NCBI GenBank assembly: GCA_012274445.1
Contig: JAAROD010000094.1
Span: 62,001-126,000, forward strand
Reading direction: 5' to 3'
Source of the DNA: Sclerotiophoma versabilis
Lineage: Eukaryota; Ascomycota; Dothideomycetes; Pleosporales; Didymellaceae
DNA length: 64,000 bases
Shown in pieces: positions 33,449-45,300 of this stretch; the first letter of the stretch is position 1; every line of letters begins with the position of its first letter. The notes under the pieces were generated by a model. It did no database searches, was not told where the DNA came from, and saw only the letters and a program-made list of their open reading frames with translations. The translations under genes and the position numbers were made by a program.

Positions 33449-36406
33449 GCAGTCCACTTGGTGGACCTGTTCAAAGTAAGAAGGTCGGGAGATGAGGTAG
33501 TCTGAGTGTAGGAGATGGGCTTGGCGATGCAGTTTGCCGGTATTCCTATATTACTCTGGAGTCGAGCGCGTTGTTCATAATTTCAACAAATTGAATGTTT
33601 TGAGATCTATCTTTGTGCAACGTGAATGTCTACATGCACCTCCAGCAAAACTTCGGTATACGGGCTATTCAGGCCCTTTACGATTTTAAAGACATCGCAT
33701 GGCTTGCCGGTAATTTTTTTGTTGCATCAACCACTAGGTAGATCGTCTACAGCTGAGGAACTGGAGTTCGAGGATGGTACAGACAGTATAAACCCACATT
33801 TGGAGCTCAATGTGCTCTCGGAACTCATTGGTATGTATACTCGCTCAGCTTTGCGCAATAAATCGGTCTTCAGAGAAGTTCGAGCTTGCCTTGTAGTACG
33901 ATGGCAATGCTTGCAACAGGCCCTCTATGATTATGTCTGAGTTACCACCTGCCTGCATCTGCAAGGCTGAATCTAATAGCTGGACTTCCTCCTAATACCC
34001 ATGGTGAACTTACTTGGGCCCTTGGTCGCTCTTCAGTGTCAATCTTTCATCAGCCTCCAGAAACTCACGTTTGAACAACTGGAAATTCTACTGGTCTCAT
34101 TCCAACTCTCAAAATTTCCGATCTGTACACAGTCAAACCTAGGGTGCTCAGAGTCGCAGGGCTGACGATCTAGCAGGGTCGTAGTCTTTCACTAACTCAA
34201 GATGCATAAAGGAGAACATGTTCCTGGGCTCCATTTGCGTATGTTGCGGCGGCTTCAGCAGATTGAGGATTGGTACACTGAACTTCGCGTACCAAACGTT
34301 TCAATGGCGGGATCGACGTTCTAATCAACGTTCTAAGTACAGCCATGCCCAAGAGGAGCAGCCATTGCATGCAACGCCAAAGTGCACCAACCAGATCTAG
34401 GGCCATGCGGCGAACGCGCGAACACGATGGCTTCACATAAGTACACCAAGCATTTGTAACATCAAACGTATTAGCAGATGCAAATCTTTTACATTTTGCC
34501 CTTTTTGTAAAAGAAGGTATCTCGAAAACCTCCAACCCCTTCATTGCAACTGTTGGTATTCTGCCGACTCCACTAATTCTCGAGTATCATCGATCTTTTG
34601 CGCCTCAATGCACTTGCGGGCTCCAATTAAAGGCTAGGCACATATGAATACCTCATATTATACGCGAAGTTCTTCCAATCGTAGTGTAATTACTTGATTG
34701 TTATCAACTCACTGCCACCGCCCCTAAAGCTCCAACCTCCCATCTAAACGGCAACCGAGCTGTACGCCAAAAAATCCCATTTGGCAGGTAACGTAGATAC
34801 CGATGGCCCATACGATCTCAAATGGATGTGTAAACATTGTAACTGGTTCTGAGGGAACGGCGAATACGTACGAGATGTAATCAGTTTTACTCCTTGTGGG
34901 TCTCAAGTGAACAATGTATTAGGACACCCAGAATAGTACCGTACTGCCTTAATAAGAGCTCTCCTCAGTATTGTAAATGGAGACTCGGAAAGACCATCCT
35001 CTTGGTGGTTATTATACCAAACTATGGCAAGTTGGAGTAGTGTCTCCCACTACGACCTTTGTGCAGCTCGATACATCTTTCAGTAAGGGGAAAATTGGGT
35101 TTGAAATCACAGGCGCTATTCAACCACTAACTAATAAGCTCATAAAGATAGAACAGCTGAGTCAGAGATATAACACACGTTACACTCACAAGGAGTCTGC
35201 AATCTTGGCGCTGGGAGAGGCTGTAGCTTCAGTCAACAAAGTTGCAGATCCAGCTACTTGTTAGTCGTGCTCAGCACCTACTGAACAGTCTGTTACAATG
35301 AAGTATGATGCTTCAGCACCAAGCGATATGAGAAGGGATATCCGTGAGGAGACAGCTTGAGTGGATCCCGACACTATCTGATGATACCACTGTGCACATC
35401 TTGTCTTCCAGGTTAACACAACATGCACACTGATCTCGGCAAGGTTAATATTTATCTCGGGCATAACGGTTTTGCTTGAGTATCCAGTGCGGTCTCCTAG
35501 CCTAACAGCTAATTGCGAACACCTCTTATCCGATCCGATGAGGCTTCAGCTTACGTGATACAAGCACAATCCTAAGCGGTAGCGACCTTACAACGACAGT
35601 CATTGACAAGTCTCTCGTAGCCTACATGTCCCAGGTCATATTATACTAGCTATGTCTTACTCCGACTGCAACACCTTCTTCCTGCCATGCCCATAGATTA
35701 CAAGTGGGTATCGTACATCCAAGAGCGCAAAGGTCATTGCGTATCGAAGATGCCAGCGGGTATGCAGAAAAGGATTTAATTCTACAACTATCATATTGAC
35801 ACAATCTGCCTTTCGATTTTATGTAGTGGCTGCGTGCATTCGCTACTCTCACAAAGTCTGCTATTTACGTACATTAAATCTTCTAAGGCGACTGGCTGAC
35901 TGTGTAAAGAGCCTGTCAGCCAGCTAGTTGCCTGTAGATCTACACAGACTACTCTTGCGATAATTACGATCCTCTTCGTGCTCAAGGTCTTCACGCCACT
36001 CGTTGCGGGTTCTATGCCTTCCACACGCGGCACGGCAGTCGTCGGGACCTGCATTTTGGCTATCAGTGTCGCGTGCCACACGATGGACACATAGAACCTC
36101 CGAGGGCGCAATTTCGGACCAAGAGTTGCAGTAGGGTGTCATGAACCCGATAGTCAGGGTGTCAAAATTTGTGTTTTTTCGACTAAAACTATTGAGGCGC
36201 CAGTGAAAGGATCATCGTATACAGGCGTGCGCTGGGTTGCATTCGGTCGATTCAGACGGTTTGGGGGGTTCGCCACGTTATTAGGTCTTGTGATCAGATT
36301 CGTGTTAGAACATAAAGTCTCTTCTTCGTAATGGTATCTCCAGGTCATCCAGGCTCCTTCATCTTGTACACTTTTCGCTCCCTTGCCCTGAGACAACCCT
36401 CGTCAT
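33449..36406. other. long gene-poor interval
   Basis: Nearly 3 kb without a supported gene. Short frames exist at 34,197-34,544 (minus, one hydrophobic stretch) and 34,977-35,264 (plus, 95 residues, ATG start), but no family is recognised and neither has clear neighbours or promoter signals. Composition is moderately AT-rich without the extreme TpA bias of the RIP block. Confidence 0.4.
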
Positions 36407-37256
36407 TTACAACATGCCCCAGGCCAATAGTCCAGCAAGCAGACTAGTACCAGCTATAGGTGTCAAAGCGCTTCCCGCACCTGAGCTCGCCGACGGCGTC
36501 GCCGCACTGCTAGTGTTCGTAGACGACTGCTGAAGGTTGCCAACATGCTCAGCACCGACGCCCGTACCATTCACGCACTGATCATCAGCGAGCAGTTGAG
36601 CAGTCGAGTTGAATACGACATCCGCGCACTATAGTCTTTAGCATATGTACCTTGTTTCATCCTCTGGGATTGTTGTCACTTACGTTGTAAAGCGCGCTGC
36701 CCGAGTGGCCCAGCTGGATGACCTGCACAGTAGCCTCCAGACCATTCAGCCTCTCGTCCTGGAATCCACTGTATCCGGCAGCCTTCAAGCCTTCCTCCAG
36801 GTTTGCGCGTCCGGCTTCCTTGAGGCAGAGTACGCCGGCACCGGTCTGATTCAGGTTCTCGACAAGCGAGATGTTGAAATTTGTCACGTTGGTGCCGAGT
36901 CCGAGGTTTACGTAGGTAAGAGCTGAGCTATGCGAGCCATTGATGCTTACAGAGCCACCAGTCAAGGGCCACTGGGTACGGTTGGCAATGTCGGTGGTTT
37001 CATTGACGTTGGCGCCTGTATTGTGTTAGTGTAAGAGCCAGAGATCTTGTATATAGCAGCGTAAGGTAGATAAAATGGTAGCTTGTATGAGATATGCTAG
37101 TGAATAAGATCTCAATTAGGAAGACGTACAAGGGAAGATCCATTGGCTGGCTGGCTCCTCAAAGGAATCACCACGCCATGCAGGCTCGAGGAGCTTGTAG
37201 TGCGCCGCTGCGCTACCTGCGAGGGCAGTGATTGTGAGGATCGTGCTGGAGAGCAT
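36407..37256 (-). CDS. BIM1/X325-type copper-binding, LPMO-like surface protein
   Basis: Three minus-strand exons (37256-37130, 37015-36684, 36628-36407) splice in frame to 226 residues. The signal peptide ends SAAA|HY, leaving His19 as the mature N-terminus, the copper-ligand position of the LPMO-like X325 family. The core reads LLEPAWRG, WIFPC-intron-ANVNETT, WPLTGGSVSI, LGLGTNVTNFNISLV, LEATVQVIQLG and LYN-intron-CADVVFN. A Ser/Thr-rich linker and a hydrophobic C-terminus (TPIAGTSLLAGLLAWGML) fit a GPI anchor. Members (for example Cryptococcus Bim1) bind copper at the cell surface and aid copper uptake; they are not known to cut polysaccharides. Both introns are phase-correct and the gene is intact. 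Confidence 0.88.
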
Positions 37257-38058
37257 TTTAGCTGTTTTGCGACTACTTCAAGGATCCAGCAGAGTTGTTT
37301 GGGCGGTGTTTTGATGTGACTGAGGCGGTTGGGGGCAGTGAACAAACAAGCAGCTTGCTCGCACGAAATGCACCTTCCTTTTGTACTCCCAGGACAGTTT
37401 GTCCCGCGGACGCTCAATGCAGTTCTCCTGGATCTAGAGCATCCACACATATCTTGTGTTCGCTTCTTGTTGCCGCGAAGCCGCAGGCGCGGTGGCGCTG
37501 CAGCACTCGTACTTCGTAGCGATTGGACGCTGTGTGTTTCACAAATGATTTTAGCTGCCAATTGGCCCATAAGAATACAAAGATTGTAGACTAGCTAAGA
37601 GCGGGTGTTTGTGGCGCGAGCTATGGCTGCGGCCCTGCATGTGTGCCCTAGAAAACGTGCTCACTGTGAGCAAGTTATGGTCTTGGCGAACGCATGCGGT
37701 AGGTGCTGTCCGGTGAGAAAGCGGAAACAAAACTCGCTCATCAACGGCTCAAGTGTGTTGCAAAGCAATCATTGACTCGCATAGAAGGTCTCGATTTACG
37801 GTGGACGCTATTGTGGTGTGAGCGCGGTGGTGAGTGGAGGTAGTTGACGGGGAAGCTAGGAGCAAGCCACAGCTTGGCGTCTGTGCAAGCTACCAGGACG
37901 CGAACAGTAAGTGGATAAATGAAGATGCTATTTGTCGTGGAGGATGGTATCATAAAGGCGGTCATCCACAAGCTAAAGTAAAAAATTCTAGATGAAGTTC
38001 AAAAATGCCGATTACGCCGGCAATGCATAGGATGTTGTTGCGAGGCAACCACGATCGC
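37257..38058. other. intergenic, promoter side of the BIM1-like gene
   Basis: No gene is supported. Several antisense-type open frames occur around 37,112-37,590 but lack domain character. Confidence 0.45.
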
Positions 38059-39929
38059 CTAAAACATGCTACTCTTCTTCTTTTTCAACTTCTCTGCATT
38101 GGTCTCGCTGCTTGACCGCAGCCCCCAGAGACTTTTCTTAGCTTTCATAGGAGTCTGCACAGCTTGCGGCTTCGGCAGTCCATTGCTAAAGAAGCTGCTC
38201 GCACTTGCTGTGGGTCGATGTCCACCAGGCTGCAAGTAAGGCCCCGCACCGAACACGGGCTGCGCAGGTACCGGTGCTGGGCGTTGCTGCGGCCGGGAGG
38301 GACCAGGTGTCTGGGTCTGAAATTGGACATGTGGCGCCGAATGACGCTGGGGTTGTGGTTGTGGACGTTGCGAGCTCAGCAGATTTGACTGATCACCAAA
38401 CTGCTTGCGCAGGCGCTCCGTCTCCTTATCAACCTCTGCCTGCTTGCGTCGGCGCTCCCTCTCCTCTCTCTCCTTGGCCTTGCGTTCGTTCTCAAGGAAC
38501 TGCAATGTCTTCCGCTCTTCGTCGGCTTCAGCTTTGCGGCGCGCCTTACGAGCTGCCTCTTCTTGCTTCTTCTGCTCGCGAGCCTCAGCTTCGACGGCAG
38601 CCTTCAGGCGAGCAGTCTCTGCATCTATCTCCCATTGTGTACGTGGGTCGAGGCGTGGGGGCTGCTGCGGTGAAACTTGCGTAGGGTGTTGCGGGCGCTG
38701 TACGGTCCTCTGGTGCGGGTGTTGCGGTTGCGCGGGGTTCTGCTGCACTCGTGGAGGCTGTTGGGGTCGGAAGCTTGGCTGCGACTGTTGAGGTCGAGGC
38801 TGCTGGTGTCGAGGCGGTGCTTGCGGGGTGTTTGTCTGTGTCTGTAGAGGAGGTAAGGAGGATCGCTGTGCAACACGGTTGGCAAAGCTGGCTGGAGGCG
38901 ACGTCGTGGGTGCTGCAGTAGGCTGAGTGTCGGTTGTAGATGCTTGTGCTACCTTTTCAGGAGGGTACTGTGGAGGGCCGGTATACGGAGGTGGTGGAGG
39001 AGGCTGGGGTGTCATCACAGGCGGAGTAACGCCAGGTGCTACAAGTGGCGACGAGGCCTTTCGTGTCAGGATGCCGCCGCTGTTCTTGCGTCCGACTGGG
39101 TCCACGATGTGAAAGGCCTCCCGCTGATTGTTGATGAACAGGTCCCTGATGACTGCTGCACTGAGCAGGAGCACCACCTCCAACCCTTTGTAGTCTTCGA
39201 TCTCGATGCGGTAGAGGTTCGGTTCCATTATGGTCATCTCCTTCAGCATCGTGAACAGCGCCACGGCGATATCAGGCTCCTTGCTCTTCTTGGCCTTCTT
39301 ACCGACCAGATCAGTCGACTTGCCAGTCAGGTAGCATGTCATGTCCTTGCCGTATCTGCCTTCTTTCCGCCAGACAAAGTTGACTCGTGGTGTGGTTGCG
39401 TCAGCCGCGGGGTCGTTCTGGGTGCGGTCGAGGATCGAGGCACTCGGCGTGCGGAAGGTGACTTGGGGTATGCTGAACGCCCAGCTCTGGGTTCCACTCC
39501 ATTTTGACTTCTGCTCCTTGACGATGATCTGCGTGTCAGGGTTGTACAGCTGTATCGCGAACTGGTCGGGGAAGATAGGCTCTGGCGGAGGCGGTACTCC
39601 GCCGTTCCTGCGTATCTCTTCTTGCGAGAGTGTTGGGTGTGACCAGCCGGGCTTGGCCAGAACTTCGCCAAAGAGGACGCCTGGATTGTGCGAGTCGAAG
39701 AGGGCTACCGCGTATGTGTTCTTCGCAGCGCTCGAGGCGGGGTCGACATGATGGAGCGCGTACTGCGCTTCAGCCTCAGAGCCGTTCTGGGTGAAGAGGA
39801 AGGATTCCAGGTGCTTGTTGGCTTTGTCGGTGGCCTTGAGGAAGAAAGCTGGGGTGCATTAGCGTCTACTCTATCGTCGACTATGAAGTACGCTCGCCCG
39901 GACGCACTGGGAAGATTCTCGTCTAGCAT
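38059..39929 (-). CDS. uncharacterised protein with Pro/Gln-rich and coiled-coil regions, 603 residues
   Basis: The proposed model has a 22-nt first exon (39929-39908), a 59-bp intron with CTAAT branch-like sequence, and a long second exon (39848-38059). It gives 603 residues. About residues 1-260 look globular (FFLKATDKANKHLESFLF, GVLFGEVLAKPGWSHPTLS, YRIEIEDYKGLEVVLLLSAAVIRDLF). A Pro/Gln-rich low-complexity region follows, then a highly charged coiled coil (about residues 415-500, rich in ARRKAEADEERK and EREERERRRKQ type sequence), another Gln/Pro tract and a basic C-terminus ending KKKKSSMF. No signal peptide. The N-terminal pattern looks like an uncharacterised fungal family. A scaffold role is possible but not shown. 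The tiny first exon is the least certain part. Confidence 0.65.
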
Positions 39930-41276
39930 CGCGGCATGTCACGTGCTCGGATGCGTGCTATGTGGATTGGATATATACAAGGCGAGGTTCGACGCGACAG
40001 GAGGTTCGAGCGAACGTCTGGCCAGCAGAAGGACTCGCCATGTTCATAAGTTCACGTCGATACGCGTTTACGCAGGCGCAGCGCCGCCCACCCCTGCCGC
40101 GCCCCGCTTGCGCCTTGCCGAACATCGACAACGCCATGGCGATCTCTTGCGGTTCGGCCGTTATTCTTAGAACCAGCCACAAACCATTCACTCTCGGTCA
40201 TTGCTACGTAGTTGCGTCTCCAACGCTCGCTCGAGCTTTGCTTGTCTTCTGGATGGCCTCGCTGTCGACCGTGAAGGCGGTCAAGCTACTCGCTCAACAC
40301 ACGTGCGCCGCGAGGTCTTGTGTCATGTAGATGAAGCTTGCACACCAGTTTCACCACGTTTGGTACGGCGCACAGCCTCCTTGAAGCGTTGACAAGTCCG
40401 ACCGCCGGCGATCACACACCGGGCCTAAACGTCCATGTCTTGTTGTGTACTCCTGGCGAGGCAGACTGCACAGAGAGGTGGGTCAGCAACATCGTAGCTG
40501 TGTGCGTGATTATATCGCTTCCATGGACAAGTCTTCCTTCACCATTACGCGTCCCCGGCTTGGGTGCACCCCACATCGCAGACGGTCACTCTTGTGCGGC
40601 ATATCTCATGCTAGCCAGCAGTCATCTCAAGAACAGACCTCACCATCACTCACTCAAAGCCTGGAACAGTACAACCATGCCCAAGCCTCTGTGGCATTAT
40701 GTACCTCATCCGGAAATGCAATTCATCCACCCAAGTTACACGCGTCTCCTTGATCACAAAACCTTGTCTGTACGCGATTACGTGGACTCTGGGACGATTG
40801 AACAATTCCGTACTGACGTTCCTGCTGGCTTGTCTGTATGCAGTACCTCGATGCTCCCTGGCGGAGATAATGGCGGTGTGTGCTCCGCCTTGGCAGGCAG
40901 GGGTGAGATCACCGCAAACAATCCGGCGCCGCTCAAGCTCTTCACACGAACAATGCTTGAGGCATGTACCTTTGTATAGGCCTTCAAGACACCACATCGA
41001 CATCACCACAATCTCCTTTGTGGCTCAAAGACACGCGAGTCTCAGACGACGAACTTTAGGCGCGACAAGGTTCGTCACAACTGAAACTCGCTAACAGCGC
41101 ATCACCGAAACTTTTGTTGACACTCATTCTTTTAACACGCTTCAACCTACTTCTTACCATTGTCATATCCTTGAACCATCATCTCCACATCCGTAAGCCA
41201 TCTTTCAGCAGGCCTTCTTTGATTTGCACAGCAACTGTAGCAATTGTTTGCGTTCAACTCGGTGTACAAACACAAC
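39930..41276. other. intergenic, no supported gene
   Basis: A plus-strand frame at 40,338-40,979 is long (213 codons) but has no ATG-linked signal, domain or codon pattern, so it is not called. The rest is the divergent upstream region of the 603-residue protein gene. Confidence 0.4.
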
Positions 41277-41486
41277 ATGAGCACCACACTCAACATCACA
41301 CTCAAGCGCAAGGCTACACAGGCGCAGCTTGCTAGCATTCAACAGCCGAAGAAGAAGATTCAAGAATATGTCACAGATGAAGACTTCCGTGTTTCTATAC
41401 AACCTGCCGGCGCACCCAACCACACACGTGCGCTCACAGAACAGGAATGGATCAAACTGCATACCTGGAGCTGGCATACACGCTAA
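41277..41486 (+). CDS. possible small protein, 69 residues
   Basis: The ATG at 41277 sits in a good context (ACAACATGAGC). The 69 residues start MSTTLNITLKRKATQAQL and are hydrophilic, with a KKKIQEYVTDEDFRV stretch and a Trp-containing end. There is no signal peptide or known domain. It lies just downstream (3' side) of the minus-strand NYN-LOTUS gene. It could equally be a chance frame. Confidence 0.3.
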   Translation: MSTTLNITLKRKATQAQLASIQQPKKKIQEYVTDEDFRVSIQPAGAPNHTRALTEQEWIKLHTWSWHTR

Positions 41487-41676
41487 AGTCTGGACGACAC
41501 GGAACGAACGGCAATGCACTTTGAGCTTTGCATGGAGACTAGGAGAGTTTGTCAAGTAAAGAACAATGGGACATCGGATTTCCTAGGAGGGTCCACGGAT
41601 TCCGAACATTCGACGTACAGCCACGGGTGTCCTCTCGGAGACTAGCAACGCTGATCGACATGTCAAGGTTTCTCAA

Positions 41677-42606
41677 CTAAGAGAGCCTTCTGTCTTCTTG
41701 GCTTTCCTTAAGACGAACTAGGGCCACCGGCGGTTTACCGTCCAATGTCTTCGTCTTCAGATCTGCGATCCCAGACGCCTCGACAAGTCCGCGCAGGTTC
41801 TGAAAGCCGTAGTTTCGTGCATTCAGATCTGGGGATATCCTGGCTAGACGGACGCCAACTTCGGCCAAGTAGGCATACTCAGAATCGTCGCCGATGCTAC
41901 TGCTAATGGCCTTCCTCAACCCATTAAGTGCGGCCTGATCAAGTCTCCTAGTTGGCGGCTGGAAACGAGCGAAGTTGCTGGGGCGCATTGTCATCGCAGC
42001 CGGCGCGTTCGGAGCTTTGGCCGTCAATTGACACTTTTGAGAGCCAACCAGGGAGTCCTTCAAGCGGTGTCCATACGAGTCCTCTACAGCCTTTACCCGC
42101 GCGCCCTCCACAGTTCTGCTGGATGAGTCTTCCAGAGTCTTCTCAGATTGTTCCTCCACGTCTCCATCAGACATTCCTGGCAGAGCATCGAAGTATACAA
42201 ATTTGTCGCACGCAGCGACAAAGGCGTTCACCGTGTTGCGTTGGCCGAAGCCAATCACTGTTACGCCCTGCTCACGGATTCGACTGGCCAGCCGTGTAAA
42301 ATCGCTATCGCTTGAGACGATGCAGAAGGTTGAGAATCGTCCAGTATACAGCAAATCCATTGCATCGATGATCATGGCGCCGTCCGTTGCGTTCTTTCCA
42401 GTGGTGTATGCAAACTGCTGCATGGGCGCGAAGGAATGATCTAGAAGACATCTCTTCCAGCCAGTCATGGAAGAGTTTGTCCAGTCGCCGTATATACGTC
42501 GCACGCTGGCCTTTCCGTAGCTGGCTATCTCCGCCATTAGGCCAGCAATGACCCGGTAGGACACGTTGTCAGCATCAATCAATACTGCTATATTCTCAGC
42601 CGCCAT
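41677..42606 (-). CDS. LabA-like NYN ribonuclease with OST-HTH/LOTUS domain
   Basis: This intronless frame encodes 309 residues. Residues 1-140 form a NYN (PIN-like) nuclease domain with all the expected acidic positions: LIDADN (D11, D13), YGDWT (D41), NATDGAMIIDAMDL (D75, D81) and VSSDSDF (D100, D102). GKNATD and RLASRIREQG are hallmarks of the LabA/DUF88 group common in bacteria. A charged linker (about 145-215) leads to a C-terminal LOTUS/OST-HTH domain (about 225-300: GLRKAISSS, AYLAEVGVRLARISPDLNARNYGFQNLRGLVEA, VALVRLK). NYN domains cut RNA and LOTUS domains bind RNA (G-quadruplex binding is reported for some). The full set of acids suggests an active nuclease. No intron and a bacterial-looking NYN core make past transfer worth testing, although such proteins are also found in other fungi. 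Confidence 0.88.
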   Translation of the reverse strand: MAAENIAVLIDADNVSYRVIAGLMAEIASYGKASVRRIYGDWTNSSMTGWKRCLLDHSFAPMQQFAYTTGKNATDGAMIIDAMDLLYTGRFSTFCIVSSDSDFTRLASRIREQGVTVIGFGQRNTVNAFVAACDKFVYFDALPGMSDGDVEEQSEKTLEDSSSRTVEGARVKAVEDSYGHRLKDSLVGSQKCQLTAKAPNAPAAMTMRPSNFARFQPPTRRLDQAALNGLRKAISSSIGDDSEYAYLAEVGVRLARISPDLNARNYGFQNLRGLVEASGIADLKTKTLDGKPPVALVRLKESQEDRRLS

Positions 42607-43599
42607 AATTGATTAAAAGATGAATGAATACCTCCAAGGTCTAGTGTCAAGGGAAAAGTTGACTATATTTAGGGACTCCACTGGTGTGTTGTCCAGGTTG
42701 TGCGCTTACCGGACCCACTTTCTGTGCCCCGCATAGGAGGGGCAGATGTAAAGCCCAAGGAGGAAGGTTGCTGGGTACTGCTATGCCCTTTCACAACGCC
42801 TAGACAGTCTGCAAGTAGCAACAATACAACAAATGCTATCACAAGCATTCTCAGGTTATTGCATTGTTAGCAATGTCATTCGCGAGTTGATCTGAACTCC
42901 TAGCGCGGCAAGCCTCTACCCACAACCTAGACCTGTAACCTTCCTACATCAGAACCTAATCTACAAACTACTACATTATGGTCTTCTAGCTTTTATGTTA
43001 CTGAGTAATGATTTTGGCACTTATAAACGCAAGGAAGACTTACACTAAGCCTGGGTCGTGGTCTCAGACAGCTTGACTATAGTTGTCACTGCCTTCTTTC
43101 CTGCCTTCAGTCTATCCGCAACCCACCTATCTCAAAATACTTGTTCAAGCCATATATGCGCTGCCATGCTTGTCTCTTCTGCCCCTCGCATCCTCCGTAG
43201 TGGTAATGCAAGCTGTCTCCAACCACATAATATATATCAGGTGTCGAAAATTAGTCATAGACGTTGTGAAAACTAAACAGCACTGGCACGAATCGACGAT
43301 ATGCTGTTCGTTAGGTTAGCCTCGCAGAAAGCAACTTCAAATCACCCTCTAAAGTCTTTTCCACCACACAGTCCAGCCTTGCGGGAGAATACATGGTGGC
43401 GTTTTACAAGCCATCTACAAGTCATACAAGTCATCTGACAGTTTGTTCTACATGGCAGACTAGCATGAAACGATTTTCTTCTTCTCGGCCTGCGACAATC
43501 ACTGTGAGCCACCCTCCCCGAAAAACGAAGGCATGCTGTGCCTATTCGCTCGTAATTCAAACACTCGTCCTTGAACTGGTTCTCGCCCCAGGATTATGA
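42607..43599. other. intergenic, upstream of the NYN gene
   Basis: No gene is supported. Short frames at 43,058-43,319 (plus) and 43,342-43,560 (minus) lack domain features. Confidence 0.4.
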
Positions 43600-45300
43600 G
43601 GGGAGATTCCTGAACATCATAGCCATCCGCAGGACAGCCAGATATGATGATGCAATCGACTGTGATGCCGGCGTTCGACAGAGTGCTTTGGTCCTTCGTT
43701 GCGCGATTCAATGTGGTCACTACATTCACACTACCATCGTAGACTTGTAATTCGCACATATGTGTGTCAGGCTGGGACAGACACGGCCAAGTGAAGCTAC
43801 CAGACCTGGAAGTATTGCCGCAGGTGGGCCATTACATGTGTGTATAATGAACTGAAGGTCTCGTGGTTCAATTGTCGTAGTTTTCGTCTCATCCTCATGG
43901 TCGGTGTCGTCTTGAGTGGCCAGTACTTGCGACATGAGAGCACTGATTGTTATTCCGCCTGTAGCGGCTGCGCCATGTTGGTTCTCGCCAATGACTCTCA
44001 TATCGACTCTTAGCGACTTTGTTGTGACTTTGCTAAGCAGGTGAGGTTTTCGGCTAAGATTGCCTTCCTGCTGTTGTACTTAATGAGCTGATCGTGTGAA
44101 GCCCAGGAGAACGAGGGCGCCATTACCGGTGACGGAGCTGGACGCTGCCACAGCCGTTCAATCTCCCAAAGCAGGCGCAGTGTTAGGTCGTGCTTCCATA
44201 TACAGGCAAGCAATGAATATGTTCTTGATCACCAGATTGGCTGGCAGGATTGCGTGAAGTACCGTCAGACCGTGCCGCTCTCAACAAGGGACCCAGCCCA
44301 GTAAGCCCCACGAATCGCCTCAAGTTTTCTATGTAAGCCAATGGCTTGCCATAGCTTAGCTGGGCTTGAGCTGAGCGAGCGTTCGTGAGCTCATACGAAA
44401 TTATCCAGCCTGCCGGTCCCCAATCTGCTGAGCTAGGCCGGAAAGTGCTGGAAGCTTGTCCGTTCGCTTCGTCAACTGTCGTGACAAATTCAAAAGCACA
44501 ATCATTGATCTTCACTCTTCAAAAAATGTTGCACTGTCCTTGTCATCGTCGAAAGGTCGCCCAGGATAATTAGGGCCGGCGCGGGGATTACCGCATTCAC
44601 AGTCGCTCCGTGCATAGCACGACCATGAGAGCTCTGCTTTGTGGTATACAATGATCTGGCACGCAAGCATTGTTTCCTGTATTCATCATGCTTGCTCCCT
44701 GGTAGCATCAAGAATTTGGTCTGCTCTGCCAAGGTTGTCGCCTGGGAGGTGTAAATCGGTATGCTGGATGCACATGTCATTGGTTTAGGAATCCTATTGT
44801 ATCACCTCCTGCAAGTGCAGCGTTTAGTACCAGGCAGGCGTTGCGGTAATAGTCACGCATCTTGGCAGACTCTACTTGCCAGTCCTGACTACTATCCTAG
44901 ATGATGCACAGAGAGTCGACCCAGGGATACGATGTTTTCAGCTTGCGCGCACAGATGATCGTATCGCGGAACGTTCTAGGAAACCTGTCGAAAGCAACAC
45001 AATTTATATTGCTGCAATCTTGCCATGCTTCATCGTAGTTGTCAAAAGTACGCCCCAGCAGTGACTAAGAGCCATGTATCGTCCTTTGCTGCCTTTTGGA
45101 AACTCTACCAGCTTGAGACTGGACTCGCTGTCTGTGGTCGGTAGGCGAGCAGGTAATGAATGATCTGATACAGAGCAATTCGAGTGCTTCTACTCAGAGT
45201 CGCGTTCCCTGATCGATGCGCGCAACCTGTACTCCTGCTTGGCCACAAGGCTGAGGCGCGGTATGTCCACGGAACGCTCTGCCTAAGGTACAAAGCAACA
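43600..45300 (-). pseudogene. HET-domain (heterokaryon incompatibility) protein, broken
   Basis: Read on the minus strand: RYMALSHCWG at about 45,082-45,048, then after a frameshift FPRTFRDTI and SYPWVDSLCII at about 44,980-44,900, and DSSQDWQVESAKMRDYYRNA just after. These are the three HET core blocks. A TAG (44899-44897) sits where the family has Gln (LCIIQD). Downstream, LACIWKHDLTLRLLWE and APSFSWASHD (about 44,210-44,080) match the usual C-terminal region of long HET proteins. At least one frameshift and several stops separate these blocks, so the gene is not functional. HET proteins trigger cell death when incompatible hyphae fuse, and they decay often. Exact ends are uncertain. Confidence 0.75.

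Noticed and set aside
40338..40979. 213-codon plus-strand frame
   Set aside because: No signal, domain or codon bias; overlaps other frames of equal quality.
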